Assembly (NCBI GenBank): GCA_024508355.1
Contig: JAMZEJ010000009.1
Coordinates: 62,001 to 126,000, forward strand
Length of the DNA: 64,000 nt
Direction: 5' to 3'
Origin: Rhizosaccharibacter radicis
Lineage (GTDB): Bacteria > Pseudomonadota > Alphaproteobacteria > Acetobacterales > Acetobacteraceae
The translations under genes and the position numbers were made by a program. This document shows positions 16,821 to 25,905 of the stretch, piece by piece. The notes beneath the pieces were generated by a model. That model had not been told where the DNA came from. It made no database searches and saw only the letters and a program-made list of their open reading frames with translations. Every line of letters begins with the position of its first letter. Position 1 is the stretch's first letter.

Positions 16821-17591
16821 TCAGGCGGCGAGGAAGCCCGCTCCCGCGACATGTTGCACCCGCTCGCTCAGCGCCCGGCGTGCCACCGACGCGTCGCGTC
16901 CCAGCGCCATCAGGGCCGGGATCTGCCGGGGCCGGCCCAGCAGGCTGCGGGCGATGCGCCACCCGTCGATCCGGCCGCCCTCGCACAAGGGCAGCATCGC
17001 GGCCGGCGGCAGGCAACGCTCGGCCGGATCGCACACCGCGCGCAGCACCGCGAACGGCAGGCCCCGGTCGGCGGCGAACGCGGCCAGATACCCGCTCTCC
17101 ATGTCGAGCGCGGCGCACCCGGTGGCGGCGAACAGCCGCGCCTTGCTGCCGGGGTCGGCGATCAGCCCGTCGCTGTGCAGCAGCGGATGGCCGACGCCGT
17201 CGCCGAGGCGGCGGTGCAGGGCCGGGTCGACCCGATGCACCGTTTCCCCGACCAGGACCGACCCCGGCACCAGCAATGTGCCCGGACGCAGACGGGGATC
17301 GAGCCCGGCGGCGAGCCCGAAGCTCAGCAGCGCGGTGGCGCCGTTCGCCAGCAGCCGGTCCAATGCGGCACGGGTGCCCGCCGGGCTGACCGCCCCGGCT
17401 TCCACCAGCACCCGGTCGCCGAACGGCCGCAGCAGCCGTGCTTCCAGCGCCAGCCCCACCAGCACGCCCGGCCGCGCTTCGGCCGCCGGGCCGGGTCGCC
17501 CGGCGGCGTCTAGACCGGCGACTGCGCCGGTGACCACCCCAGTGACCACCCCAGTGGCCGCACCGCCGGTCGCGGCCGATCCATCAGCCAC
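16821..17591 (-). CDS. hpnG: Hopanoid-associated phosphorylase (adenosylhopane nucleosidase)
   Basis: The 256-residue protein is a nucleoside-phosphorylase-fold enzyme. HpnG proteins remove adenine from adenosylhopane on the way to ribosylhopane and bacteriohopanetetrol. Recognisable elements are LLSFGLAAGLDPRLRPGTLL and the DMESGYLAAFA segment around the purine/ribose site. The GTG at 17591 is 6 bases after the shc stop. The first 40 or so residues are Gly/Ala/Val-rich, include a short duplicated VTGV motif and look disordered. The conserved domain begins at about GVLVGLALEARLL, so a later start is possible. It is the last hpn gene of the operon. Confidence 0.85.
   Translation of the reverse strand: MADGSAATGGAATGVVTGVVTGAVAGLDAAGRPGPAAEARPGVLVGLALEARLLRPFGDRVLVEAGAVSPAGTRAALDRLLANGATALLSFGLAAGLDPRLRPGTLLVPGSVLVGETVHRVDPALHRRLGDGVGHPLLHSDGLIADPGSKARLFAATGCAALDMESGYLAAFAADRGLPFAVLRAVCDPAERCLPPAAMLPLCEGGRIDGWRIARSLLGRPRQIPALMALGRDASVARRALSERVQHVAGAGFLAA
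17531..17554 (-). repeat. 12-base tandem duplication in the 5' end of hpnG
   Basis: TGACCACCCCAG occurs twice in tandem on the plus strand and encodes the repeated VTGV segment of the low-complexity HpnG N-terminus. Confidence 0.8.
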
Positions 17592-17597
17592 CCGGGA

Positions 17598-19598
17598 TCA
17601 GAATCCGTAGCCGACCTGGCGGCTGTTGCTCTGGCCGAGGTTGCGGTAGCGCGCCAGCGCCAGCAGCGGAAAGAACATGCGGTAGCCGTGGTAGCGCAGA
17701 TAGAACACCCGCGGGAAACCGACGGCGTTGTAGGGCTGCTCGTGCCATTCGCCGTTCTCGTCCTGCGTGCGGCGCAGGAAGTCGATGCCGCGCGCGGTGG
17801 CCGGATGGTCGTGGCGTTGCGCCGCCATCAGCCCGAGCACCGCCCAGGCGGTCTGAGACGGCAGGCTTTCGCACCCCACGCCCGGCGCGCCGCCCTCGTA
17901 GGACCGGCAGTCCTCGCCCCAGCCGCCGTCCGGCTGCTGGGTGGACACCAGCCACTGCACGGCGCGGCTCACCATCGGATCTTCCGGCGGAACGCCCACG
18001 GCATTGAGCGCGCACAGCACCGACCAGGTGCCGTAGACATAGTTGGTGCCCCAGCGCCCGAACCACGAGCCGTCCGCTTCCTGCTCGTTGCGCAGATAGG
18101 CGACGCCGCGCTCGATCACCGGCCGGTCCTCGGCGTGCCCGAGCTGGGCGAGGAACGACAGGCAGCGGGCGCTCACGTCCGCGGTGGGCGGGTCCAGCAG
18201 CGCCCCGTGATCGGCGAACGGGATGTGATTCAGCCATTCCTTGTTGTTGTCGATGTCGAACGCGCCCCAGCCCCCGTTGGCGCTCTGCATGCCGATCACC
18301 CATTCGCGGGCCCGCTCGATCGCCTCGGCGTTGGTGTCCGGATCGTGGCGGTGCAGCAGCATGCCGACCACGGCGGTGTCGTCCACGTCCGGGTAATGCG
18401 GGTTGTCGTACTGGAACGCCCAGCCGCCCGGACGGAGCGTCGGGTTCTGGACCGCCCAGTCGCCCTTCACGTCCAGGATCTGCTTGCCGCGCAGCCATTC
18501 CGCCGCCTCGTCCAGACGGCGGCGCGTATCGGGCGCGGCCGATCCGCTTGCGGCGGCTTCCGCCATGGCGTGACCGGCGAGACCCGTGTCCCAGACCGGC
18601 GACAGGCAGGGCTGGCAGTAGGCCTCCACCCCGTCCTTGTCGACCATCAGCTTGCGCACCGCCTGCCAGGCGATGGAGGCGTCCGGATCGTCCGGCGGCA
18701 GGCCCAGCGCGTCGTACATCATCACGGTGTTGGCCATGGCCGGGTAGATCGCCCCCAGCCCGTCCTCGCCGTTCAGCCGCTCCTTGATGAAGGCCCTGAC
18801 CCGCCCGATCGCCCGGCGGCGCACCACGCGGGGCATGAAGCGGTCGATCGGACGCAGCGCGCTGTCGATGTGCTTGAAGACCGGCCCCCAGGCGGAGCGG
18901 TACGGGCCGCGGATCCAGTCCCGCACCTGGTCGGGCGGCGTCTGGAACAGCTCGTCCACCCGCACCCCGCGCGGGTTGCGCGCGCAGGGCCGCAGCGCCG
19001 CCAGCGCCAGCAGCGGCAGCATCACGGTGCGCGACCAGTACGAGACGTGCCAGATCGAGAAGAAGAACCGGCGCGGCAGGAACACGATCTCCACCGGCAT
19101 GCAGGTGGTGGCACGCCACGGCACCGCCCCGAACAGCGCCAGCTGGAAGCGGGTGAACACGTTGGCGCGCTCGGCCCCCCCTTCGGCCAGGATCATGGCC
19201 CGCGCCCGCGCCATGTGCGGCGCGTCCGGATCGTCGCCGATCAGCTTCAGCGCGAAATAGGCCTTCACGGACGCCGACAGGTTGGCCTCGCCGCCGTGAT
19301 ACAGCGGCCACCCGCCGTGATCGCCCTGGATCCGGCGCAGATAAACGCCGATCCGCTCCTCCAGCGCCGGGTCGATGCGGTCGAGATAATGTTCGAGCAG
19401 GACGTATTCGGCGGGAATGGTGGCGTCGGATTCGAGCTCGAAATTCCAGTGCCCGTCGCCGCCCTGCATTCCGGCGAGTGCCGACCGCGCCCGATCGATC
19501 GCCTCGTCCAGCTCCGGCCCGTCGACCGCGATCCCGTCCGGCGCGCCGCCGCGCACGCCGACGCGCGCCTCGGCCGGCATGTCGGCATGGTTCAGCAT
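17598..19598 (-). CDS. shc: Squalene-hopene cyclase
   Basis: The protein is about 666 residues and cyclises squalene to hopene and hopanol, the core step of hopanoid synthesis, as a monotopic inner-membrane enzyme. The protonating motif DVDDTAV is present. Several QW repeats are visible, for example QSANGGWGAFD, QQPDGGWGEDC and the N-terminal MQGGDGHWNFE. Length agrees with bacterial enzymes (630-720). The ATG at 19598 begins MLNHADMPAEA; a GTG at 19706 would add 36 residues and overlap hpnE by 47 bases. Neither has a good ribosome-binding site, so the start is uncertain. It sits between hpnE and hpnG in the operon. Confidence 0.93.
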   Translation of the reverse strand: MLNHADMPAEARVGVRGGAPDGIAVDGPELDEAIDRARSALAGMQGGDGHWNFELESDATIPAEYVLLEHYLDRIDPALEERIGVYLRRIQGDHGGWPLYHGGEANLSASVKAYFALKLIGDDPDAPHMARARAMILAEGGAERANVFTRFQLALFGAVPWRATTCMPVEIVFLPRRFFFSIWHVSYWSRTVMLPLLALAALRPCARNPRGVRVDELFQTPPDQVRDWIRGPYRSAWGPVFKHIDSALRPIDRFMPRVVRRRAIGRVRAFIKERLNGEDGLGAIYPAMANTVMMYDALGLPPDDPDASIAWQAVRKLMVDKDGVEAYCQPCLSPVWDTGLAGHAMAEAAASGSAAPDTRRRLDEAAEWLRGKQILDVKGDWAVQNPTLRPGGWAFQYDNPHYPDVDDTAVVGMLLHRHDPDTNAEAIERAREWVIGMQSANGGWGAFDIDNNKEWLNHIPFADHGALLDPPTADVSARCLSFLAQLGHAEDRPVIERGVAYLRNEQEADGSWFGRWGTNYVYGTWSVLCALNAVGVPPEDPMVSRAVQWLVSTQQPDGGWGEDCRSYEGGAPGVGCESLPSQTAWAVLGLMAAQRHDHPATARGIDFLRRTQDENGEWHEQPYNAVGFPRVFYLRYHGYRMFFPLLALARYRNLGQSNSRQVGYGF

Positions 19599-19659
19599 GG
19601 GAGACCGGACCGGCACGGGATATCGTTCAGCATCCTGTGGTGCCCTCCGCGTCGCTGCA

Positions 19660-21351
19660 TCACCGCCTATCGCTTCGCCGCCGGGACTCGTTCCGTGTCC
19701 GGTCACGCTTGCTTCTGCCGACGGTGGGCAGCAGCAGGGCGGCGGCGGCCGAACCCGACCTCATGGCACCTTCGATGGTGGCCGGCAAGCCTGTGGCGGT
19801 CCAGTCCCCGGCCAGCACCAGATTCGGCAGCGAGGTGCGGCCCGGGGGCCGCAGCCCTTCCTGCCAGGGCGTCGCGGCGAAGGTCGCGCGCTTTTCCCGC
19901 ACCACGCGGTGCGGCGGCAGCGGCACGGGCAGCAGCCCTTCTTCCGGGGCGCCGGGGCGCAGATACGGGCGCACGGCGACCCTCACCTCGCCCCACACCC
20001 GCTCGGCCAGCTCGGCGTTGTCGTGCTCCGACAGGTGGTTGGCGGCACTCACCGTCACCGACAGGATGCCGGGCTTCACGAACACCCATTCCGCGATGCC
20101 GCCCACCAGCCCCACGAAGCGCGCCCGATGCAGGTCGCCCCGGAGGAAGTCCCCCGCGTCCGACCGGTAATGGAAGTTGAGGATGCTTTCGAACTCGTCC
20201 GGCGCGCGCAGTTCCAACACGCCGGACGCCACCGCGGGCGCCGACTGCGCCGGCACCGCCAGCACCACCTGGTCGCGCGGCCCCAGCGGCAGACGCCCCT
20301 CGGGCAGCATCAGCGCGCCCACCCGGCCGTGCAGCAGCTCCATGCCCCCCACCCGCGCCCCGGTGCGGATGATGGCTCCCAGCGCGCGCAGCCGCGCCAC
20401 CGCCGGGTCGATGAAGGTTTCGGACAGCCCCTCGCGCGGGAACCAGGGCACGCAGGCCGCTCCCCCCTTGGCCAGGCTTTCGCGCATCACCGCGCCCAGC
20501 AGCGCGGCACTGCCCTGTTCCGGCCGGGTGTTCAGCACCGAGATCGCCAGCGGCAGCATCAGCCGCTCCGCCAGCAGCCCGCTCCCCGCCAGGCATTCCG
20601 CCACCGTTTCGCTGCGCCGCGCACGCATCAGGCGCAGCAGGCCGCCGACCTCGCGCAGCCGCATCCCCGGCACCCGCCTGTCCCGCCGCAGCAGCCACCA
20701 GGGCACCCGGCCGTGCGACAGGTCCAGGCTCCAGCGCGCCCCATCCGCCAGATTGGCGAACGGAAACAGCGGCACGCCCGGACCCATCAGCGTATCGCGC
20801 GCGCCGATGCGGTCGAGGAACCGGAAGGTGGCCTCGTTGGCCGACAACAGCAGGTGGTTGCCGTTGTCGATGCGGCACCCGAGCTGGCGATCCTCGTAGG
20901 AGCGCGCCCGCCCGCCGCAGGCCGGGCCGCTCTCGTAGAGCGCCACCCGCCGTCCCGCCTCGGCCAGCTCCAGCGCCGCCGACAGCCCGGCGAGGCCGCC
21001 CCCGATCACGTGCACGGTGCCCAGGGCCGGATCGACCGCCGCGTTTCCGGCCGGACGGCCTCCCGCGTCCCGCTCCCCGGAGCTTCCCACCCCGTCCGGA
21101 CCGGCCGGCGCCTGCCCCGCCGGGCGTTCGACGGCGGGTGCCCCGCCGGGGGCGATCGCGCCGACGGTCGCGCCCGCTCTCGATCGGGAACCGCCGGCGG
21201 TCCCCCCGGCAGCGACGCTGTTGTCATGCCGCCCGGAAAGCGCCGGGCTCCACGAACCTGGATCGCCGCCGGCCGGCCCCGTCGCCTCGTCCGCCCGTTC
21301 CGGGGGCGCCGTCAGGCCGCCGCCGCCCGGGGTGCGCTGGTTCTCGTTCAT
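19660..21351 (-). CDS. hpnE: Hydroxysqualene dehydroxylase (squalene-associated FAD protein)
   Basis: The protein has 563 residues from the ATG at 21351. HpnE reduces hydroxysqualene to squalene with FAD, the third step of the HpnCDE route. The dinucleotide-binding motif VHVIGGGLAGLSAALELAEA begins only near residue 113, and the C-terminal FAD motif LVLAGDWTATGLPATIEGA is intact. The first 110 residues are Gly/Ala/Pro-rich with no fold visible, an unusual extension for this family. A later start is possible but none is clearly better. The ATG is 11 bases from the end of the upstream hpnC-hpnD gene. Confidence 0.9.
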   Translation of the reverse strand: MNENQRTPGGGGLTAPPERADEATGPAGGDPGSWSPALSGRHDNSVAAGGTAGGSRSRAGATVGAIAPGGAPAVERPAGQAPAGPDGVGSSGERDAGGRPAGNAAVDPALGTVHVIGGGLAGLSAALELAEAGRRVALYESGPACGGRARSYEDRQLGCRIDNGNHLLLSANEATFRFLDRIGARDTLMGPGVPLFPFANLADGARWSLDLSHGRVPWWLLRRDRRVPGMRLREVGGLLRLMRARRSETVAECLAGSGLLAERLMLPLAISVLNTRPEQGSAALLGAVMRESLAKGGAACVPWFPREGLSETFIDPAVARLRALGAIIRTGARVGGMELLHGRVGALMLPEGRLPLGPRDQVVLAVPAQSAPAVASGVLELRAPDEFESILNFHYRSDAGDFLRGDLHRARFVGLVGGIAEWVFVKPGILSVTVSAANHLSEHDNAELAERVWGEVRVAVRPYLRPGAPEEGLLPVPLPPHRVVREKRATFAATPWQEGLRPPGRTSLPNLVLAGDWTATGLPATIEGAMRSGSAAAALLLPTVGRSKRDRTRNESRRRSDRR

Positions 21352-21362
21352 GACCGTCCGGT

Positions 21363-23435
21363 TCAGCCCCAGGGCGACAGGGCGCGCAGCGCGATCGGCA
21401 GCTTGCGCCATCCGGGCACCGACAGCCGTGCCTCGGGCGTGCGCCACCCGTCGCGCTCCAGCGTCCGCAGGATCGCCCGGTAGGACGCGCCCATCAGCCG
21501 CGCCGGGCGCATGGCGGCGCGGTCGCAGCGTCGCATGGCGGCATCGGCCTTGTTGAAATGGAACCGGGCCCGCGCCGCCATCGCCCGGCAGGCCTCGGGC
21601 AGCCGCGGCGAGCGGAGCGCTCCTTCGGGATCGAGGGGCACCCCGAACGATCCCAGCACCTCGCGCGGCAGGTAAAGCCGCCCGCGCTCCGCATCCTCGC
21701 CCAGGTCGCGCAGGATGTTGGTGATCTGCAACGCCCGGCCGAGATGGAACGCCACCTCGTCCGCCGCCGCGGAACGGTCGCCGAACGCCCGCACCGACAA
21801 CCGCCCCACCGCCGATGCCGCCCGGTCGCAATAAAGGTCGAACACCCGGAACGGCGGCGCCACGATCACCTCCTCGGCGTCCATGCGCATGCCGTCGATC
21901 ACCGCGGCGAAATCCTCCTCCCGCAGGGCGAACCGGCGGATCGCGGCCCGCAGGACCCGGTCCAGCGCGGCATTCTCGGAATCGCTCGCCGCCGGGTCCG
22001 CGACCGCGCCACCGGAACCCTCCGCCGGCAGCGTGTCGTCCCCGAACAACCGCGCCACCCGCTCACGCCAGGCCAGCAGCCTCGGCAGCTTGGTGCTGAA
22101 CGGCGCTTCCTCGTCGGCGACGTCGTCCACCAGCCGGCAGAACCCGTAGATCGCGAACATCGCGAAGCGCCGGTCCGCCGGCAGCACGGCCATGCCGCGC
22201 GCGAACGAGGTGCCGGAACGGCGGACGATGCGTTCCACGGCCGACAGATCGGCCAGGGCACAGCCGAGCGCGCCCCGGGCATCCGGTCCAGCGACTTCCG
22301 GCCCCATCCCGGCGGCGGCCTCCACGCTCCCGTGCGGCGGCATCGAAACCGCGTTTCCGCCCGCCGGCCGCCGCGTCAGCCGGCGCAGCGCCCGGCCGAT
22401 CCCGACCGGCCGCCCAGCACCCTCGTTCCCGCCGCTCCCCGCGTCCGGAACAGCCCCGGCGACCGCGGCCGGAAGGGTCCGCAGCCCGGACCACAGGCTC
22501 CCCGCCACGTCCGGACGGCGCAGCTTCACCCTGGCCGCCAGCGGGTCCTCGTGCCGCAGCCGGCGCGCCAGGCGATGCGACAGCGCGACGATGGTGGCCG
22601 CGTTCAGCCGCATGCGCCGGTCGCGGATCAACGCCGGAAGCGCGCGCGCTTCCCAGTTCAGCGCGTCCACCTGCACCAGCATCCGGTCCATCACCCGGCG
22701 CAGTCCCGGCGACGCGGCCGGCCGCCGCAGGGCGTCCACGGTCTCGTTCTCGGCCTCGAGCCAGCTTTCCGGCAGATAGCACCGGTCGAACAGCCGCAGG
22801 TCGTCGGCGCAGTCCTGCAGGTGGTTCAGCACCTGGAGCGCCGTGCACAGCGCGTCCGACGGACCGTGCGTGCGCGGGTCCTCGCCGTGCAGGTCGAGCA
22901 GGAACCGGCCCACGGGGTTGGCGGAATACCGGCAATATTCCACCAGCTCGGCCCAGCTCGCGTAGCGGCTCCGCACCGCGTCCTGCCGGAAGGCGACGCA
23001 CAGATCGGTGGCGCAGCTCGGATCGAGGCCGGTTTTTGCCAGCACGCCCCGCAGCCGCACCGCGTGGGCGAGCTCGCTCCTCGCCCCCGCCGGCGGCACC
23101 GCGCGTCCCAGCAGCACCGCGTCCATGGCGTCCAGCCGGGCGATCTTCTCCCCGGCCGCGAGCCGGGCGTTGTCGGCGATGTCGTCCACCGCCCGCGCCC
23201 AGTTGTAGTACGCTTCCACGTGCGGCCGCAGCCGGCGCCCGATCAGCGCCCCCACGGGAAAGTTCTCGTCGGCCGCCCCCTTGCCGGACGCCACGTCCTC
23301 CCCCGCCGACAGATCGACCTCCGCCTCCGGGGAAGTTTCGGGGTGGAACGGTGCCGGCCGGGTCGCTTCCGCGACGGCGGGACCGGGCGACCCGGCGGAC
23401 GCCGGACGCGCCTCGGGTGTGTGGACGGCGCTCAT
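21363..23435 (-). CDS. hpnC-hpnD: Fused HpnC-HpnD: hydroxysqualene synthase and presqualene diphosphate synthase
   Basis: One uninterrupted frame of 690 residues carries both enzymes that usually come from separate genes. Residues about 55-325 are HpnC-like, with aspartate-rich motifs DDIAD (84-88) and NHLQDCADD (204-212). Residues about 395-690 are HpnD-like, with DDVADE (437-442) and NILRDLGEDAERGR (573-586). HpnD joins two farnesyl diphosphates to presqualene diphosphate and HpnC turns that into hydroxysqualene. The connecting 65 or so residues are Gly/Ala/Pro-rich. There is no stop between the halves. Internal ATGs at 22343 and 22307 could allow separate HpnD translation, but their ribosome-binding sites are weak. 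The start overlaps the hpnB stop as ATGA. Confidence 0.9.
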   Translation of the reverse strand: MSAVHTPEARPASAGSPGPAVAEATRPAPFHPETSPEAEVDLSAGEDVASGKGAADENFPVGALIGRRLRPHVEAYYNWARAVDDIADNARLAAGEKIARLDAMDAVLLGRAVPPAGARSELAHAVRLRGVLAKTGLDPSCATDLCVAFRQDAVRSRYASWAELVEYCRYSANPVGRFLLDLHGEDPRTHGPSDALCTALQVLNHLQDCADDLRLFDRCYLPESWLEAENETVDALRRPAASPGLRRVMDRMLVQVDALNWEARALPALIRDRRMRLNAATIVALSHRLARRLRHEDPLAARVKLRRPDVAGSLWSGLRTLPAAVAGAVPDAGSGGNEGAGRPVGIGRALRRLTRRPAGGNAVSMPPHGSVEAAAGMGPEVAGPDARGALGCALADLSAVERIVRRSGTSFARGMAVLPADRRFAMFAIYGFCRLVDDVADEEAPFSTKLPRLLAWRERVARLFGDDTLPAEGSGGAVADPAASDSENAALDRVLRAAIRRFALREEDFAAVIDGMRMDAEEVIVAPPFRVFDLYCDRAASAVGRLSVRAFGDRSAAADEVAFHLGRALQITNILRDLGEDAERGRLYLPREVLGSFGVPLDPEGALRSPRLPEACRAMAARARFHFNKADAAMRRCDRAAMRPARLMGASYRAILRTLERDGWRTPEARLSVPGWRKLPIALRALSPWG

Positions 23436-24613
23436 GCGGCGGATGCGTCTCCTTCGCCGCGATAAGCGCGGTTCTTCCACACCACGCCGCGGCCACGATG
23501 ATGGTCGAAGGCCGAGCCGAGGGTGGCCAGCGTGTAGAACAGGGCGATGGCGGGCAGCAACAAGGCCCACGCGGGCGACAAGCGGAAGCGCCGCAGCGTC
23601 GGCAGGAACGACCCGGTGCTCAGCACCCAGGCCGCAGCACCCAGTCCCCGCGCCCAGCCATGGGCGAACAGGAGGCAGCCGAGCGGCACCATCCACACGA
23701 GGCCCATGCCCAGCACGGTGCCCGCCAGCAGCAGCGGCGAGAAGCGCAGCTGCACATAGGCGGTCCGCGCCACCATGCGCCAGATATCCACCGGCCGGGG
23801 ATACGGGCGGATCGAGCGCGCCAGCATCGAATGGCCCAGCCACACCGGCCCGAAACGCTTGAGCCGCGTCGCCAGGGTCACGTCGTCGATCAGCGCACCC
23901 TTGAGGCTCTCGATGCCGCCGATCCGTTCCAGCGCCGCGCGCCGCACCAGGATGGTGCCCCCCGCCGCCGCGGCCACCCGCGACCGCGGGTCGTTCACCC
24001 GGTGGAACGGATACAGAAGCTGGAAGAAGAACACGAAGGCGGGCACCAGTGCGCGTTCCGGAGCGCTCTCGCAGCGCAGCTCCACCATCTCCGACACCTG
24101 GTCGAGCCGGTCCCGCAGCGCCTTGGCCACCAGGGTGGTGAGATGCGCCGGCTCGTGCACGATGTCGGCGTCGCACAGCAGCACGAAGCTTTCGGCCTCG
24201 CCGGGCGCCAGGCGTCGCGCTTCCGCCACCCCCTGCGAAACGGCCCAGAGCTTGCCGCTCCAGCCCGGAGGCCGCGCCCGGGCCGCGATCACCCGCAGCC
24301 GGCCCTGCGGATCGGGAAGCGCCCGGGCGAGCGCGCCGGTGCCGTCCGCGCTGTCGTCGTCCACCAGCACGACGCGCATCGGCCCGGGATAATCCTGCCG
24401 CAACAGCGACCCGAGGGCGGCCTCGATCGAGTCCGCCTCGTCGCGGGCCGGCACCACCACCGAGACCAGGGGCCATGCGCTCCCCGCGGGCGGCATCGGC
24501 GCGGCGGGCTCGGGCGTCAGCACCGGACCCGCCGACCAGAACCGGCCATGCCCGGCGATCAGCCCGACCCACACCAGCAGGGAAACCCCGGACAACAACA
24601 GCGCGACGCTCAT
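23432..24613 (-). CDS. hpnB: Hopanoid biosynthesis-associated glycosyltransferase HpnB
   Basis: The 393-residue protein has a membrane-anchoring N-terminal helix (MSVALLLSGVSLLVWVGLIA) and a family 2 GT-A domain (VSVVVPARDEADSIEAAL, LVDDDSADGT, LLCDADIVH). A C-terminal region with several predicted membrane helices follows. It matches HpnB, which accompanies squalene genes in hopanoid operons; its exact sugar and acceptor are not established. It starts 4 bases after hpnA ends and overlaps hpnC-hpnD by 4 bases, so the genes are translationally coupled. Confidence 0.88.
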   Translation of the reverse strand: MSVALLLSGVSLLVWVGLIAGHGRFWSAGPVLTPEPAAPMPPAGSAWPLVSVVVPARDEADSIEAALGSLLRQDYPGPMRVVLVDDDSADGTGALARALPDPQGRLRVIAARARPPGWSGKLWAVSQGVAEARRLAPGEAESFVLLCDADIVHEPAHLTTLVAKALRDRLDQVSEMVELRCESAPERALVPAFVFFFQLLYPFHRVNDPRSRVAAAAGGTILVRRAALERIGGIESLKGALIDDVTLATRLKRFGPVWLGHSMLARSIRPYPRPVDIWRMVARTAYVQLRFSPLLLAGTVLGMGLVWMVPLGCLLFAHGWARGLGAAAWVLSTGSFLPTLRRFRLSPAWALLLPAIALFYTLATLGSAFDHHRGRGVVWKNRAYRGEGDASAA

Positions 24614-24617
24614 GGGG

Positions 24618-25610
24618 TCAGAGCATCCCGTTGTCGCGGAACCAGTCCACCGCGTCGCGCACCGCCTCGGCCGCCGGACGGGGGGCGTAGCCCAGCTCCC
24701 GCCGCGCCTTGGCGGACGAGAAGAACATCTTCTTCTTCGACATCGCCAGCATCTCCCGGGTCACCCGCGGCTCCATCCCGAAGCCGCGTGCCCCCCATTC
24801 CGACGCCACCGCCACCGGCCACAACAGCTCGCGCGGGAGCCTGATCCGCGGCGGCCGCACCCCCGCCGCTTCCGACACCAGGGCGAACACGTCGCGCAGG
24901 GCGAAATCCTCGCCGCCCAGGATGTAGCGCTCGCCCACCCGCCCCTTGTCGGCAGCCAGCAGATGGCCCGCCGCCACGTCGTCCACGTGAACGAGGTTGA
25001 GGCCGGTATCCACGTAGGCCGGCATCCGGCCGGCGGCGGCGTCGCGGATCATGATGCCGGTGGGGGTCGGCTTGATGTCGCGCGGGCCGATCGGCGTGCT
25101 CGGATTGACGATCACCGCCGGCAGGCCGCGTTCGCGCACCAGCGTCAGCACCTCCTGCTCCGCCCGAAACTTGGACCGCTTGTAGACGCCCACGATCGCG
25201 TGCTCGTGCACCGGCGTGGCCTCGTTCGCCACCGTGCCGTCGCCCACCAGCCCCAGCGCCGCCACGGAGGAACAATAAACGATCCGCTCCACCCCCGCCT
25301 CGAGGGCCGCGAGCATCAGCAGCCTGGTGCCTTCCACGTTGGCGCGCATCATCGGCGCCGGATCGGGCACCCAGAGCCGGTAGTCGGCGGCGACGTGGAA
25401 CAGCTGCCCGCAGCCTTCCAGCGCGGCACGGAAGCCGTCCGGCCGCGACAGGTCGCCTTCCACGAGCTCGGCATCGAGCCCGTCGAGGTTGCGGCGGTCG
25501 CCGTTCGCCCGCACCAGCAGACGCACCCGCTCTCCCCGGGCAAGCAGGGCGCGCGCCACCGCCGAGCCGACGAAGCCGGTGGCCCCGGTGAGCAGAACGG
25601 GTTTCGCCAT
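24618..25610 (-). CDS. hpnA: Hopanoid-associated sugar epimerase HpnA
   Basis: The 330-residue protein is an extended short-chain dehydrogenase of the sugar-epimerase type, and HpnA is its hopanoid-cluster subgroup. The NAD(P)-binding motif is LLTGATGFVGSAVARALL. The catalytic set is CSSVAALG with Tyr-Lys in VYKRSKFRAE, and the C-terminal KMFFSSAKARRELGY segment is typical of HpnA. The ATG at 25610 places the nucleotide-binding motif at the N-terminus; an upstream in-frame ATG at 25685 adds an unconserved leader. It is the first gene of the operon, downstream of two operator-like palindromes. Confidence 0.9.
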   Translation of the reverse strand: MAKPVLLTGATGFVGSAVARALLARGERVRLLVRANGDRRNLDGLDAELVEGDLSRPDGFRAALEGCGQLFHVAADYRLWVPDPAPMMRANVEGTRLLMLAALEAGVERIVYCSSVAALGLVGDGTVANEATPVHEHAIVGVYKRSKFRAEQEVLTLVRERGLPAVIVNPSTPIGPRDIKPTPTGIMIRDAAAGRMPAYVDTGLNLVHVDDVAAGHLLAADKGRVGERYILGGEDFALRDVFALVSEAAGVRPPRIRLPRELLWPVAVASEWGARGFGMEPRVTREMLAMSKKKMFFSSAKARRELGYAPRPAAEAVRDAVDWFRDNGML

Positions 25611-25656
25611 GGATCGAGTGTCTCCGCCCGCGACCGCCGGGATGGGCCGCCGGGCA

Positions 25657-25688
25657 GGTTTGGCAAACCGGAAGCGGTTCGGCAAACC
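25657..25688. promoter_or_regulatory. Two tandem 13-base palindromes before hpnA
   Basis: GGTTTGGCAAACC (25657-25669) is a perfect palindrome around one base, and GGTTCGGCAAACC (25676-25688) is a one-change copy. Their centres are 19 bases apart, close to two helical turns. They lie 47-78 bases upstream of hpnA and in the region divergent to hpnL, where a dimeric regulator controlling the hopanoid genes could bind. The regulator is unknown. Confidence 0.5.
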
Positions 25689-25905
25689 GGGAAGGCGAAC
25701 CCGGCCTTCCGCGCGGCCCGGCAGCGGTGGATGGCGGGCGGCGATCGGGCAGCGGCAATCGGCAAGCCGGACGACGGCCCGGCCCGGCGGTGCGGGGAGT
25801 CTGGTTCCCGGACCAAGGCTGGTCTAGTAGCAGGCGGCCCGGACCGGCCCCGGTCACGCTTTCCTTCTTCCGGCCGACCCACGAGAAACAGAACGAAGCT
25901 CCGAC

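Noticed and set aside
21363-22343. Separate hpnD gene starting at an internal ATG
   Set aside because: Possible, but there is no stop before it and no good ribosome-binding site, so the fused reading is simpler from this sequence.
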